Positions 27,901 to 36,677 of a stretch of DNA of 64,000 nucleotides are shown piece after piece (position 1 is the stretch's first letter; each line of letters opens with the position of its first letter). Where the stretch lies: the NCBI GenBank assembly GCA_016717205.1, contig JADKGC010000001.1, positions 744,001 through 808,000 on the forward strand. The letters run 5' to 3'. The notes beneath the pieces are model-generated. The model was not told the DNA's origin. It saw only the letters and a program-made list of their open reading frames with translations, and did no database searches. Source of the DNA: Candidatus Flexifilum breve (GTDB lineage: Bacteria > Chloroflexota > Anaerolineae > Aggregatilineales > Phototrophicaceae). The translations under genes were made by a program, and so were the position numbers.

Positions 27901-29916
27901 TTCAATACGATTCAGATACGCGTTTGCCAGATTATGGCAGACCGTCGCGTAAATTTTGGGAGAGTTATCGCTTTCTACTTTAGACAGTGCTGTCCTATGG
28001 TAACGTATTGATTTTTCGATGTTTCTACTACGGATTCCTTTAATACGTTGTCTATAAGCTCCGCCAAGCGTGTCTAGTATCATCGCGGAGACTTGGTCAT
28101 TTTTTAGAGATTTGGCAAATGCCCAAGCCGACTGAAGGTAATTTATAGCTGTCTCGACATTGCTTGAGGGATCGCCGGTTGGACGTTCCATATAGGAGTT
28201 AGCCAATTCATGTGTTGCTATCAGCCATCTGGGAAGGTCGTCTTCTGGTGTTACTAGCGCTTCGAGTTGTTTAAGTAACTGGATGCGTTCCTCTGCATTC
28301 GCGGGCAGCGAACACTCAGCGATTTCAGCAAGCAATTGCCTAATCATGACTTCATGTGGGTCAGTAATTGCCAGACTCTTAACTACGGAAATTATGTCAT
28401 CGACCGATAACGGGAACTTTAGGTCTGGAATCGCTGAGGAAGTTTGCTTCCCCCACATTTGCACCCGATTTGCACCCTGCCAGTTTGCCAACAGACCGGT
28501 TGACTGGTTCTGCTCTGCATCACTAATTCGTAAAAGTGGACGTATGTCCTTTTCTACACCCCCTACAACACTGATCTGACTACCAGGCGGCAGTATATTA
28601 ACTAACGTTTGAAGGTTCCCTCGCAATCTTTCAATGCGGTCTTGACGCGACGTTCCAGTAGTCCTTCTATCCTGAAGTTTAGCGAACACTTCCGCAAGAC
28701 TGAGCCATCTATAGGCTGACTTAACGAAGCGGTTGATTAGGATAAGGTCAAGGTTTTCAAGGTGTACAGGAATGACATCAGGAAGTATATCAGTCTGAAA
28801 AACATTCATTACTACCCGCGCCTGCCAGAAGCGTACCTCTCCACACCGAAGGTAACTACGATAACGCAATTCAGTGCTCTCAAGATGCCTAGTAAGCGAC
28901 ACCATTTCAGCTGAACATGACGAAGCTTCAGTGACATTTCCAAGTCTAGCTTGAATAAATCCCATGAAACTCAGTGCAGAACGCTGTGCCGAATCATCGT
29001 GAGTAGAACGTGCAACAGTGAGTTCCATCTCAGCATAGTTTAATGCTTCGGAGACTCCATGAGTCACGAGTATACATTCGCCTACTCCAGCTAATGCACG
29101 TCGCCGGTATCCTTCACCCAAATTTGGGAGCACAAGAATTTCTTCAAAATACTCGTGAGCCTCTTCGTATCTTTCTAGGGCTACAAGGGCCTCGCCAACT
29201 TTCATCAAATGATCAACAAATGGGAGACCTGGCGTATTCATATGAACACGTCTTAGGTCTAGAGCCATTCGGTATTCTTCAAGAGCAGTCTGGTGTTTGC
29301 CCTCGAACTCATATAGATAGCCGCGTGTCAGGTACAGCATGTGTTTCCACTCAGGATGCTGTATAGAATCTACGTAATTCATGCCAGCATCAACAACCGC
29401 TTGAAGTGTCGAGATCGGCAAGTCCGCTATGTCAGTAGCGCAATCTACAAGAGCATCGAAAGCGTAGTAAAGCGCATACATCAATTCCTTATGAAGAGTT
29501 CCTTGCCAAAAACCCCCTAGAGAAGGGCCGACAATCGAAATGAGTTTTTCAAATCCAGTTTGATATTCCTGATAAAGCAAATCATCGGATGCCAATTGGA
29601 TAATATCGCTGTAGAAAGCTAATGCTGCTCGGTTTTGTGACAGCCACCTCAGGACTTGAGCAAGCCGATACTTCACCTGTACAACTAGCGGTAGTGCACC
29701 AAGCCCTTCTGCTATCGTTAATACACGTACGAGTGTTGCTTTGGCATCCTCATATTTCCCCTCATGCACGTAACCATGTGCCTCAACCAAACCCGTAGAG
29801 TAATTGAAAAAATTTAACAATTCTGTTGGTGTTTGGTCTTCCAAGTCCCGAATATAATCACGAAACTCGGGCTGCTTCGTAAACTCAAATAGTTTCTTTA
29901 ACTCATCTTTGTCCAT
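24976..29916 (-). CDS. giant TPR-CHAT protein (caspase-like protease)
   Basis: The protein has 1646 residues from ATG 29916 (GAAGG ribosome site). Residues 1 to about 1150 are tetratricopeptide-type helical repeats, including units with WAxxHxxLGxxY patterns (for example YAWALAHQTLGSCYMDR). The C-terminal 400 residues are a CHAT domain with the catalytic pair His about 1477 (HFACHASF) and Cys about 1521 (LSACETG), followed by AFLQAGARSVISSLW. CHAT domains are clan CD cysteine peptidases related to separase and caspases; TPR-CHAT proteins are known in type III-E CRISPR and other defence settings. No cas genes are present here. The gene is AT-richer than its flanks. The repeats probably sense a trigger and the CHAT domain cleaves a partner. 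Confidence 0.88.
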   Translation of the reverse strand: MDKDELKKLFEFTKQPEFRDYIRDLEDQTPTELLNFFNYSTGLVEAHGYVHEGKYEDAKATLVRVLTIAEGLGALPLVVQVKYRLAQVLRWLSQNRAALAFYSDIIQLASDDLLYQEYQTGFEKLISIVGPSLGGFWQGTLHKELMYALYYAFDALVDCATDIADLPISTLQAVVDAGMNYVDSIQHPEWKHMLYLTRGYLYEFEGKHQTALEEYRMALDLRRVHMNTPGLPFVDHLMKVGEALVALERYEEAHEYFEEILVLPNLGEGYRRRALAGVGECILVTHGVSEALNYAEMELTVARSTHDDSAQRSALSFMGFIQARLGNVTEASSCSAEMVSLTRHLESTELRYRSYLRCGEVRFWQARVVMNVFQTDILPDVIPVHLENLDLILINRFVKSAYRWLSLAEVFAKLQDRRTTGTSRQDRIERLRGNLQTLVNILPPGSQISVVGGVEKDIRPLLRISDAEQNQSTGLLANWQGANRVQMWGKQTSSAIPDLKFPLSVDDIISVVKSLAITDPHEVMIRQLLAEIAECSLPANAEERIQLLKQLEALVTPEDDLPRWLIATHELANSYMERPTGDPSSNVETAINYLQSAWAFAKSLKNDQVSAMILDTLGGAYRQRIKGIRSRNIEKSIRYHRTALSKVESDNSPKIYATVCHNLANAYLNRIEGRLVVNIRYGLHYARKSLNIKKSLEDVAGQVLTLIILANAYKALSVLDGSNHKNSKRASTYYYRALGKVTFDQSPYIWATIHYNLGALESSRYDDPRLIEKARAHLHKAKKVITRKQYPFLWARIQEVLCSLYTIRIKGDRADNLERSIQCGLGALKIVKRREIEPILWGLIHQALAHAYLERVRESHAQNVEDAIEYALNAIEVLSPENNPYAWALAHQTLGSCYMDRQEGDRSTNLEYAAQHYETALTEFSYELRRLKWAEIQNSLYGVYLERGRLWPREHVLRQTYFDQARGYLENCLTFFTKQEYPFQWAGSQYNYAVLLADWPPTDSENIEAGPYIMAVAHCHLALEVSTRENYPHDWAEIQHHLGICYSSLSHGLHAENIKIAEQCFQLALQVRTRDTLPYEHFVTERSLGWMYFKEQLWQESYEAYSTALETGLELITYAPTEPGRQSMRADIAVTLTDSLLLAQAFAASEAIEVLETGKAREIAQALSMRGVEEDGMSAEQREYFSTLRNKYAALNLEYALPQGALRRRPSTVLAQELKSVRTELKKLLDQVRPVLSSDGATNMTSAQIASIVPSETVFVMPFFTQQGGYVFLVPHGKSDIEHDDVLILEELTEVAVQDWLYGDNGVLVRYLDYRFNNEYDFLDSRERWKKALDRTLSAVWNAIFAEVYPRLKGLNVRRIILFPFGGLGVLPLHAAYHLEAGHRNYLIDYFEVTYAPSAFVLADVQRRRESIMERDALIVGVSHYSQKPTLKFVKSEVETIAEYFENNARLLLDSDANVSNVLSLARDANYLHFACHASFNWLSSISSSELAIGANESLTMSQIANQLDLHNTQIVALSACETGISNLGRVPDEFVGLSSAFLQAGARSVISSLWVVGDRSTALIMGEFYRLHLEKGVSPPAALREAQLRLRTLTAKELGDYYASFFRLSSDEAMDAFLELTDSTNLNDKPYEDPINWAAFIMTGM

Positions 29917-30103
29917 GATGGTATCCTTCAAAATAGTTCGCAGCATCGAGTATCAAACTGACAATCATAACTATTTCTCTACATAAATAATTATAGCGTA
30001 ATTGGTAATAGATTCGTGAATCCATCCCAGATTGGCTAAAATATCGCAATTTTGAGGCCCTGACTTAATTCAAAGACTCGTACTTCGATAATGAGTGTGT
30101 GTC

Positions 30104-30706
30104 TTAAAGGCTGATAAGGGGCTGAGCGTCGGAGTATTGTGTGTCCAGTCTATGGAGAAGTACAATATCTTCTCTTCCATATGGCCAACGTGCTAGGAAT
30201 CCCTCTGAACATAGATGACCAAAAGACGTGGCCGTATCAGTATAACCAACCTCCAAAGGCGCTTGCCCCGGTGCTATAGTGATAGTTGATTGCGTTTTCG
30301 CAGACCAAAGTTCTATAGGTTTGTGCCATTCAATATACCCATCACTATCTTGTTTCCCACCCCAGAACACTCCTGTAAACTTCATATCGTGCTCGTTAAA
30401 GACTTTTTGTAGGGTAGCATTTATCTTTTCGTGTTCTGCATCAGCAAACGCACTGACACCCACTTTAAGATGGCCCGTGACTATTTCTCCGGCCCCTATA
30501 CCAAGCCAAATCCGTGCAAAGTCATACGCATCATAGACATCAATTTTCCTGAAACGTGCAAACTTTTGGAAAATTATGTCGACATCGCTTTGCTGGAAAA
30601 ATCGGGTGTTTAATTTGGTGATTACACTAGACAAAAACGATTCCCAAACCGGATCTTCTATTAGCTCATTTACCTGCTCGATAGTGGCACGCTTCCAAAT
30701 GTTCAT
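30104..30706 (-). CDS. hypothetical protein upstream of the CHAT gene
   Basis: The protein has about 200 residues from ATG 30706 (a second ATG lies two codons upstream). It is soluble with mixed helix and strand, containing DVYDAYDFARIWLGIGAGEIV and TGVFWGGKQDSDGY. No family is recognised. It is 187 bp upstream of the CHAT gene in the same direction and shares its AT-rich composition, so it may belong to the same island. An own promoter is likely. Confidence 0.55.
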   Translation of the reverse strand: MNIWKRATIEQVNELIEDPVWESFLSSVITKLNTRFFQQSDVDIIFQKFARFRKIDVYDAYDFARIWLGIGAGEIVTGHLKVGVSAFADAEHEKINATLQKVFNEHDMKFTGVFWGGKQDSDGYIEWHKPIELWSAKTQSTITIAPGQAPLEVGYTDTATSFGHLCSEGFLARWPYGREDIVLLHRLDTQYSDAQPLISL

Positions 30707-31114
30707 GATCACTATTTCTTATGTAGTTAGGGAACCTGAAAAGCAATACATTAATTATATTACAAATAGTTAGTTCTTGCCTATTTTCTTACGACGAAAG
30801 CTTTGATTAGATCAGGTATGGTGGTTTAGATTGTCTCTACGAGAAGTTTGAGCGACCTTCCGATTCAGTTCTGCTGTTTTTCGACATTGCTAGTCTTACC
30901 CTTTTGTCCAGATGCAATGCTTCATGAAACGTGCAAATTTCCCATTTCACTAAGTCAGAACCGTTAACACAAAACTGTTCTATAAGAACGATTTGTTTCA
31001 CTTTTGGAAACAGATTATAACGACATTCGTACTCAATGTTCGAACACAAGTTCCAGCACAACCAGAACATTTGAACTATACTGACGTTCCGGATGTAACA
31101 AAAAGGGAACGTTC
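30707..31114. other. intergenic region before the mutasome operon
   Basis: No gene is supported; a 77-codon reverse frame at 30837-31070 overlaps the LexA-type box and has no homology. The right part is the promoter region of imuA. Confidence 0.6.
31042..31053 (+). promoter_or_regulatory. LexA (SOS) box upstream of imuA
   Basis: GAACACAAGTTC is a perfect GAAC-N4-GTTC site, the Gram-positive-type LexA operator, 61 bp before the imuA start. A second related motif, GTTCTATAAGAAC, lies about 60 bp further upstream. SOS control is the known mode for imuA-imuB-dnaE2 cassettes. Confidence 0.7.
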
Positions 31115-31828
31115 ATGCCTAAGCCGAACAACCTCCAACAAACCCTCTGGGACATTCAGAAACGTTTCGGTGACGCCGTTATCAATCCGCTGAGCAGCCT
31201 GCGCAGTGAGCGCGAAGCGATTCCTACGGGTTTCGCCGCTGTCGATGCGCTGCTCAGCGGTCACGGCCTGCCGTGTGCCGCGGTCACGGAAGTGGTCGGA
31301 CAGCCCACCTCCGGCGTGACGGCCCTTGCGCAGCGCGCGCTCGCTAACGCGCAGGGGAGCAGTAAAAGCGCCGTCTATCTGGATCTCGCGGGTACATTCG
31401 ACCCGGATTACGCCGCGCTGTGGGGCGTGGATCTCACCCGTCTGCTGATTGTTGCGCCGTCCAGTCTGGGCAAAGCGCTGGAAATCGCGCGGGATTTCGT
31501 GCGCTTGCCGAGCACGGGCATCATCGTTATTGATGCGCTCGCCACGCCGACTGCGGGCGTCACACCCTCGCTCAACCGCCTGCACGAGGCAGCCATGCGT
31601 TCCCGCTGCGCGGTGCTGCTGCTCACCCGATCACCGCTCGCCGTCGATGCCGACCCCTTCATTCACACGCGTCTGCACCTCCAGCGCACCGCTTGGCTGT
31701 ACGAGGGTGACGACATCAACGGCTATAGCTCCACGGTGCGCGTGACGAAGGATAAGCGATCGCCGGGAGCGCGGGCAGCGGAGATCGACCTGCGCGTAGA
31801 TCGGCAGGTGGAGGGCGGCGCGCCATGA
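31115..31828 (+). CDS. imuA: ImuA-like RecA-fold protein of the mutasome
   Basis: The protein has 237 residues, ATG 31115 with AAAGGG upstream. It has a truncated RecA fold: IPTGFAAVDALLSGHGLP, a weak P-loop-like GQPTSGVTAL, VYLDLAGTFDPDY and a Walker-B-like GIIVIDAL. ImuA family members bind the mutasome and lack full recombinase function. Context decides the call: imuB overlaps its stop by 4 bases and dnaE2 follows. Start fits the LexA box upstream. Confidence 0.82.
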   Translation: MPKPNNLQQTLWDIQKRFGDAVINPLSSLRSEREAIPTGFAAVDALLSGHGLPCAAVTEVVGQPTSGVTALAQRALANAQGSSKSAVYLDLAGTFDPDYAALWGVDLTRLLIVAPSSLGKALEIARDFVRLPSTGIIVIDALATPTAGVTPSLNRLHEAAMRSRCAVLLLTRSPLAVDADPFIHTRLHLQRTAWLYEGDDINGYSSTVRVTKDKRSPGARAAEIDLRVDRQVEGGAP

Positions 31829-33033
31829 TCGCCTGTGTCGTTGTCCCTCATTTCGCCGCAAAACTCGAACGCGCGCACAACCCGCTGCTGCGGGGCATCC
31901 CGCTGATCGTGATCCGCTATGGCGCGCAGCGCGGCAAGGTGGTCGCCCTGTCGTCGGAAGCTGAAGCCTCGGGCGTGCACATCGGCATGACGTTGAGCCG
32001 GGCACGCGCGCTGTGCCCGTCCGCCGTGTTGGTGAGCGAAGACGCACCGCGACATGAACACGGTCTGGAACAGGTGCTGAACACCCTCTGGACGTTTACC
32101 AATCGCGTGGAAGTTGAGGAGGTCGCCCTTCCCCACACCTTGATCGCCTATCTCGACCTCGGTCAATTGAACGCGACGCACCTGCGCGACCTCAGCGAAC
32201 GACTTTTGGATGCGCTGATACGTGAAGTCCGAATGGATGCGTCCATTGGCGTCGCGCCGGGGAAATTCCCGGCCTATGTGGCGGCTGTAACGGATCACCC
32301 GCTCACGTTCGTCGCTCGTGAGATGAGCGCCGCCTTCGTCGCGCCGCACCCCATTCACTTGCTGCCGCTCGACAAGGAGACCGAGCGGCGGCTGGCATTG
32401 CTCGCCTTCCGCACCATCGGACAGATTGCCGCGCTCCCCCGGGAAGCGCTGGTGGCGCAGTTTGGCAAGCCGGGTAAGCAGGTGTGGCTGCTGGCGCAGG
32501 GACTGGACGGTCGTCCGGTCAAACCCCGCCGCCTGCCGCAAACCGAACACAGTCACCAGACGTTCGACGATCCGCTCACCGAGCAAACCGTCCTTGATGT
32601 TACCCTCCGGCGACTGGCGGACGAACTGGCGCGCAAGCTGGAACAGCGCGGCGCGGCACTGCACGCGCTCCGGGTCACGGTGCAACTCAAGCGGGGACAA
32701 ACCTTTACCGAGCAGCTGCATCTGTTGCAGCCCGTCGCCTCAGCGCAGGGGATCGTCGCCACGGTGCAACCGCTGCTGGCCCGGATGCCGCTCCAGTTTC
32801 AGGACGCGGGCGATGGCGTCATCAGTGTCGAGATCAGCCTGACTCATCTCGTCTCAGCCCAGCCGCGCCAGTTGGAGTTATTTACCCACAAACCCGCCCG
32901 GCAGGAGCTCATTGACCTCGCGGCGGTGCTCGCGCAGCGCTACGGCGACTGCTTCTACGAAGCGGTCACCGCCGAACGCGGTGCGATCCTGCCCGAACGC
33001 CGCTTCCGCTTCCAGCGCATCGAGGCATCATGA
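31825..33033 (+). CDS. imuB: ImuB, inactive Y-family polymerase and clamp adaptor
   Basis: The protein has 402 residues with the Y-family palm, finger and little-finger layout. The catalytic acids are missing: the first motif reads CVVVPHFAAKLE instead of a DxDxFFA-type motif, and the usual DE before YLD is replaced by TLIAYLDLG. This is the hallmark of ImuB, which recruits DnaE2 to the sliding clamp rather than synthesising DNA. A clamp-binding motif QLELF sits at about residue 350. It overlaps imuA by 4 bases and the next gene by 4 bases. Confidence 0.88.
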   Translation: MIACVVVPHFAAKLERAHNPLLRGIPLIVIRYGAQRGKVVALSSEAEASGVHIGMTLSRARALCPSAVLVSEDAPRHEHGLEQVLNTLWTFTNRVEVEEVALPHTLIAYLDLGQLNATHLRDLSERLLDALIREVRMDASIGVAPGKFPAYVAAVTDHPLTFVAREMSAAFVAPHPIHLLPLDKETERRLALLAFRTIGQIAALPREALVAQFGKPGKQVWLLAQGLDGRPVKPRRLPQTEHSHQTFDDPLTEQTVLDVTLRRLADELARKLEQRGAALHALRVTVQLKRGQTFTEQLHLLQPVASAQGIVATVQPLLARMPLQFQDAGDGVISVEISLTHLVSAQPRQLELFTHKPARQELIDLAAVLAQRYGDCFYEAVTAERGAILPERRFRFQRIEAS

Positions 33034-33284
33034 CCCGGCTGTGGCGGACCGGCGATCCGATTCACGCCCACACGGATGCCAACGGCGACCTGCTGAGTTT
33101 TACGTGGCAGGGGCAGTCACATGTGGTGGCTATCATCGTCAATCGCTGGCGTGTCGACCTCGACTGGTGGGATCAGCGCCTCTGTCGGGAGTACTTCAAG
33201 CTGACCACCGCGACCGGCTTACTCGTCATCGTCTATCACGATCTCATGGCTGAAGCTTGGTGTATCCAACGGCTCTATGACTAA
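33030..33284 (+). CDS. DUF6504-like small protein of the mutasome operon
   Basis: The protein has 84 residues. The pattern WRTGDPIHAH, a central WQGQSHVV strand, a WRVDLDWWDQRLCREYFKL block and a terminal IQRLYD matches the small DUF6504-type proteins found between imuB and dnaE2 in Actinobacteria and Chloroflexota. Function is unknown; a link with ImuB or DnaE2 is inferred from its constant position. Stop and start codons overlap those of its neighbours. Confidence 0.75.
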   Translation: MTRLWRTGDPIHAHTDANGDLLSFTWQGQSHVVAIIVNRWRVDLDWWDQRLCREYFKLTTATGLLVIVYHDLMAEAWCIQRLYD

Positions 33285-36200
33285 CTATGTCGAACTCCAC
33301 GCACATTCTTACTACAGCCTGCTGGATGGCGCATCCTCGCCTGAGGGCTCGTCGCCCAAGCGGGCGTGTTGGGTTTGCCCGCGCTCGCCCTCACCGATCA
33401 TGACGCGGTCTATGGGGCGGTCGCCTTCGTCAAGGCGGCGCGGGAGATCGGCCTCCGTCCGCTGCTCGGCGCAGAACTTACACTGGAAAGTAACGATCAT
33501 CCTCATCACCTGACCCTGCTCGTGCAAAACGAGCGCGGCTGGGCCAACTTATGTCAGCTCATCACCCTCGGACGGCACAACGCCACCAAAGGGGCTGCGC
33601 TGCTCCCGGTTCACGCGCTGGAACAGTACAGCGATGGTCTGATCGCCCTGTCCGGCTGTCGTCAGGGTGAAGTCGCGTGGGCGCTGCGCCACCACCAGTT
33701 CGACGTGGCGCTCGCTGCCGCCCAACGTTACTGCCGCTGGTTCGGACGCGACCGCTTCTACCTCGAACTTCAGTACCATCACCTGCCGCACGACGACGCG
33801 CTCAATGCCCGCCTCGCCGACCTCGCCCACCACCTCCACTTAGAGGTCGTCGCCACCAACAATGTCCACTACGCGAGCAAGGATGCCAAAGCCCTGCAAG
33901 ATGTGCTCGTGTGCATCCGCCACAACGCGACCCTGAGCGAGGCGAACCAGTGGCTGCGCCCCAATGCCGAATATGCGCTGAAATCGGCGGGTGAGATGCA
34001 GACGTTATTTCGCCGTTACCCGCAGGCCATCGCCAATACCGTGCGCATCGCCGACCAGTGCGCTTTCGAGCTCACCTTCGGTTTACAGGAACTGCCCACC
34101 TTCCCCACCCCGGATCATCTGAGCGCTCCAGCCTACCTGCGTTCGCTGTGTGAAACGGGTCTTCGGACACGCCACCTGTCCGTCACGGAAGCCGTCGAAT
34201 ACCAGCTGGCCCATGAACTGGCCGTCATTGAAAAAAGCGGGCTGGCGAACTACTTTCTGATCGTATGGGACATCGTGCGTTTCGCCCGTGAGCAGGACTT
34301 TTTGTGTCAGGGACGCGGCTCCGCCGCCAATTCCCTCGTCGCCTACCTGCTCGGCATCTCGCCCATCAACCCGCTGGAGCATCAGCTCGTCTTCGAGCGC
34401 TTCCTCTCCGATGAACGCCAAGCCGTGCCGGATATCGACATCGACTTTCAGGCGGATCGCCGCGAAGAAGTCATCCAGTATGTGTACGGTCGTTACGGGC
34501 ATGAACACGCGGCGATGGCCTGCACCTTCATCACCTTTCGCGCCCGCTCCGCGCTGCGCGATGTGGGCAAAGCGCTCGGCCTGCCGCCCGAACTGCTGGA
34601 TCGGGCGGCCCGGGCCATTGACACCTTCAAATCCGGACGCATCGCCGAAGATGGCGACCTCGACCGTCTATTCCCATCCAAGCAGACGTTTAACCAGCTT
34701 ATCGACCTCGCCGACCAGATCGACGGGCTGCCGCGCCACCTCGGTATCCACAATGGCGGGATGATCGTCATGGGCGCGCCGCTCGCCACGCGTCTGCCGA
34801 CCGAACCGGCCACCATGCCAGATCGGTATGTGGTGCAGTGGGACAAGGACAGCCTTGAAGACGCCGGACTGGTCAAGATTGATATTCTCGGCTTGCGCAT
34901 GCTCTCTGCCATTGCCGAGACGAAGCACACGGTCGAGGCGCTGACGGGCGACCCGCTCAACCTCGACGCCCTGCGCTTTGACGATGCGGCCGTCTACGAT
35001 ATGGTCAGCGCGGCGGATACCATCGGCGTGTTTCAGGTCGAATCGCGCGCGCAGCAGCAGGTCTTGCCCCGCATGCGCCCCCGCCAGTTCAACGACCTGA
35101 TCATCTCGATCTCGCTCATCCGCCCCGGCCCCATTCAGGGTAACATGGTGCACCCGTACCTCCGGCGGCGGTTAGGTGAAGAGCCAGTGAAGTACCCGCA
35201 TCCTTTGCTGCAACCCGCGCTCGCCGAAACGCTCGGCGTGGTGCTCTTTCAGGAACAGGTGCTCAAGGTCGCGCGCGATCTGGCCGGGTTTACAGGGGGA
35301 TACGGCGAAGGCTTGCGCCGCGCCTTAGGCTCGAAACGCGCGAGCGCGGCGCTCGACCGCTTCCACGCCGATTTCGTCGCTGGCGCATTGAAGCACGGCG
35401 TCGAAGAATCCATCGCCGATGCTGTGTTCGATACCCTGCGCGCCTTCGGCGGCTACTCGTTCCCCAAATCCCACGCGGCGGCCTTCGCTGTCTTGGTGTA
35501 TCGGTCCGCGTGGCTCAAGCGCTATCATCCGGCAGCCTTTGCGGCGGCGCTCCTCAACCACCAACCGATGGGCTTCTGGAGTCCGGCGACCATCGTCAGC
35601 GACGCGAAACGCCATGGCATTCAGGTGCTGCCCGTGGAGATCAACCGGAGTGCGGGGGTCTGCACGCTCGAAGATGAGGCGATCCGCCTCGGTTTCAACG
35701 CCGTCAAAGGCTGCGGTGACGACGCCATTCAACGCCTGCTCCTCGCTCGGGAAGCGGGAGCATTCACGGGCTTAGCCGATCTCTGCCGCCGCACGCAGCT
35801 GCCGCGCCGCCTGATCGAACACCTCATCCTGAGCGGCGCGCTGGATGCATTCGGCCCTACGCGGCGGTCGCTGGTCTGGGAGCTCGGCAAACTCGACTAT
35901 CGCCCCAATCTGCTCCCCCTCGACACCCCGGAAGACAGCCTCCAATTCCCGGCAGTTTCGGTGCAGGAAGTCATGGGCATTGAATACGAGATTTTGGGCC
36001 TATCCCTGCGCGATCATCTGATGACGCTCTACCGGGAACGCCTGGCAGAACGCGGGGTGCGCGGCAGTCGCCAGCTCACCGACTGTGTCGACGGTGAAAC
36101 CGTCACGGTCGCCGGGCAGATCCTCGTGCACCAAGCGCCGCCGACCGCCAAGGGGCATCACTTCGTCACACTCGAAGATGAGGATGGCTTCATCAATCTC

Positions 36201-36335
36201 GTCGTCCGCCCGGACGTCTATGCCGACCATCGCCGCATCCTGCGTGAGTCGCCGCTGGTCATCGTCCAAGGGCTGGTTCAGCGCAGTCGAGGCGTGCTGA
36301 ATGTGATCGTGCATCAAGTATCAGCACTGCGATAA
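33277..36335 (+). CDS. dnaE2: DnaE2 (ImuC) error-prone DNA polymerase III alpha, one frameshift
   Basis: The N-terminal PHP domain starts at YVELHAHSYYSLLDGASSPE, then the frame shifts near 33345 (CCTGAGGG-CTC; one G missing) into LVAQAGVLGLPALALTDHD. With one base added the protein has about 1019 residues, normal for DnaE2. The catalytic Asp residues are in PDIDIDFQADRR and LVKIDILGLRML. Helix-hairpin-helix and OB-fold parts are in the C-terminus (ETVTVAGQILVHQ). It performs translesion synthesis with ImuA and ImuB under SOS control. A downstream GTG at 33366 would drop the PHP start, so an assembly error or real lesion is more likely than a short form. Confidence 0.88.
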
Positions 36336-36448
36336 ATGCTATTTATCCCACCAAAAAAACGGTTTTCCAGTGTCCAAAAGCCCATGATGACCGTCGATTT
36401 TCTCTCAGACTACGCACGTAAATCCGCCTACGTGTGATTTTTTAGCAT

Positions 36449-36482
36449 TAAAAACGCCTCTCATGAGAGAGAGGCGTTTTCG
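36449..36482. terminator. bidirectional terminator between dnaE2 and the PKD-protein gene
   Basis: AAAAACGCCTCTC-ATGA-GAGAGAGGCGTTTT forms a stem of about 10 bp with A and T runs on both sides. It serves two convergent genes (stops at 36335 and 36678). Confidence 0.85.
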
Positions 36483-36677
36483 CTACCTTCCGTCCCACTT
36501 TTCACCTAGACACCTAGATCGTGGGCTCGAATTCAGAGGCTTTGACGTTCTGCTTGCACCGACTTTAAGATGTACCTACTAGCAGAAGGAAGTAGCCTTT
36601 GTCAGATAACCAACGTACCGATCCTTCAATTACCAAGTGGCGTCGGTAAGTCAGCGCAAATCCGATTCTCTTGTAAC

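Noticed and set aside
24976..29916. CHAT protein as the Craspase partner of a type III-E CRISPR system
   Set aside because: No Cas7-11, crRNA array or other cas gene within the window.
30837..31070. 77-codon reverse frame upstream of imuA
   Set aside because: Overlaps the LexA-type box and promoter region of imuA; no domain features.
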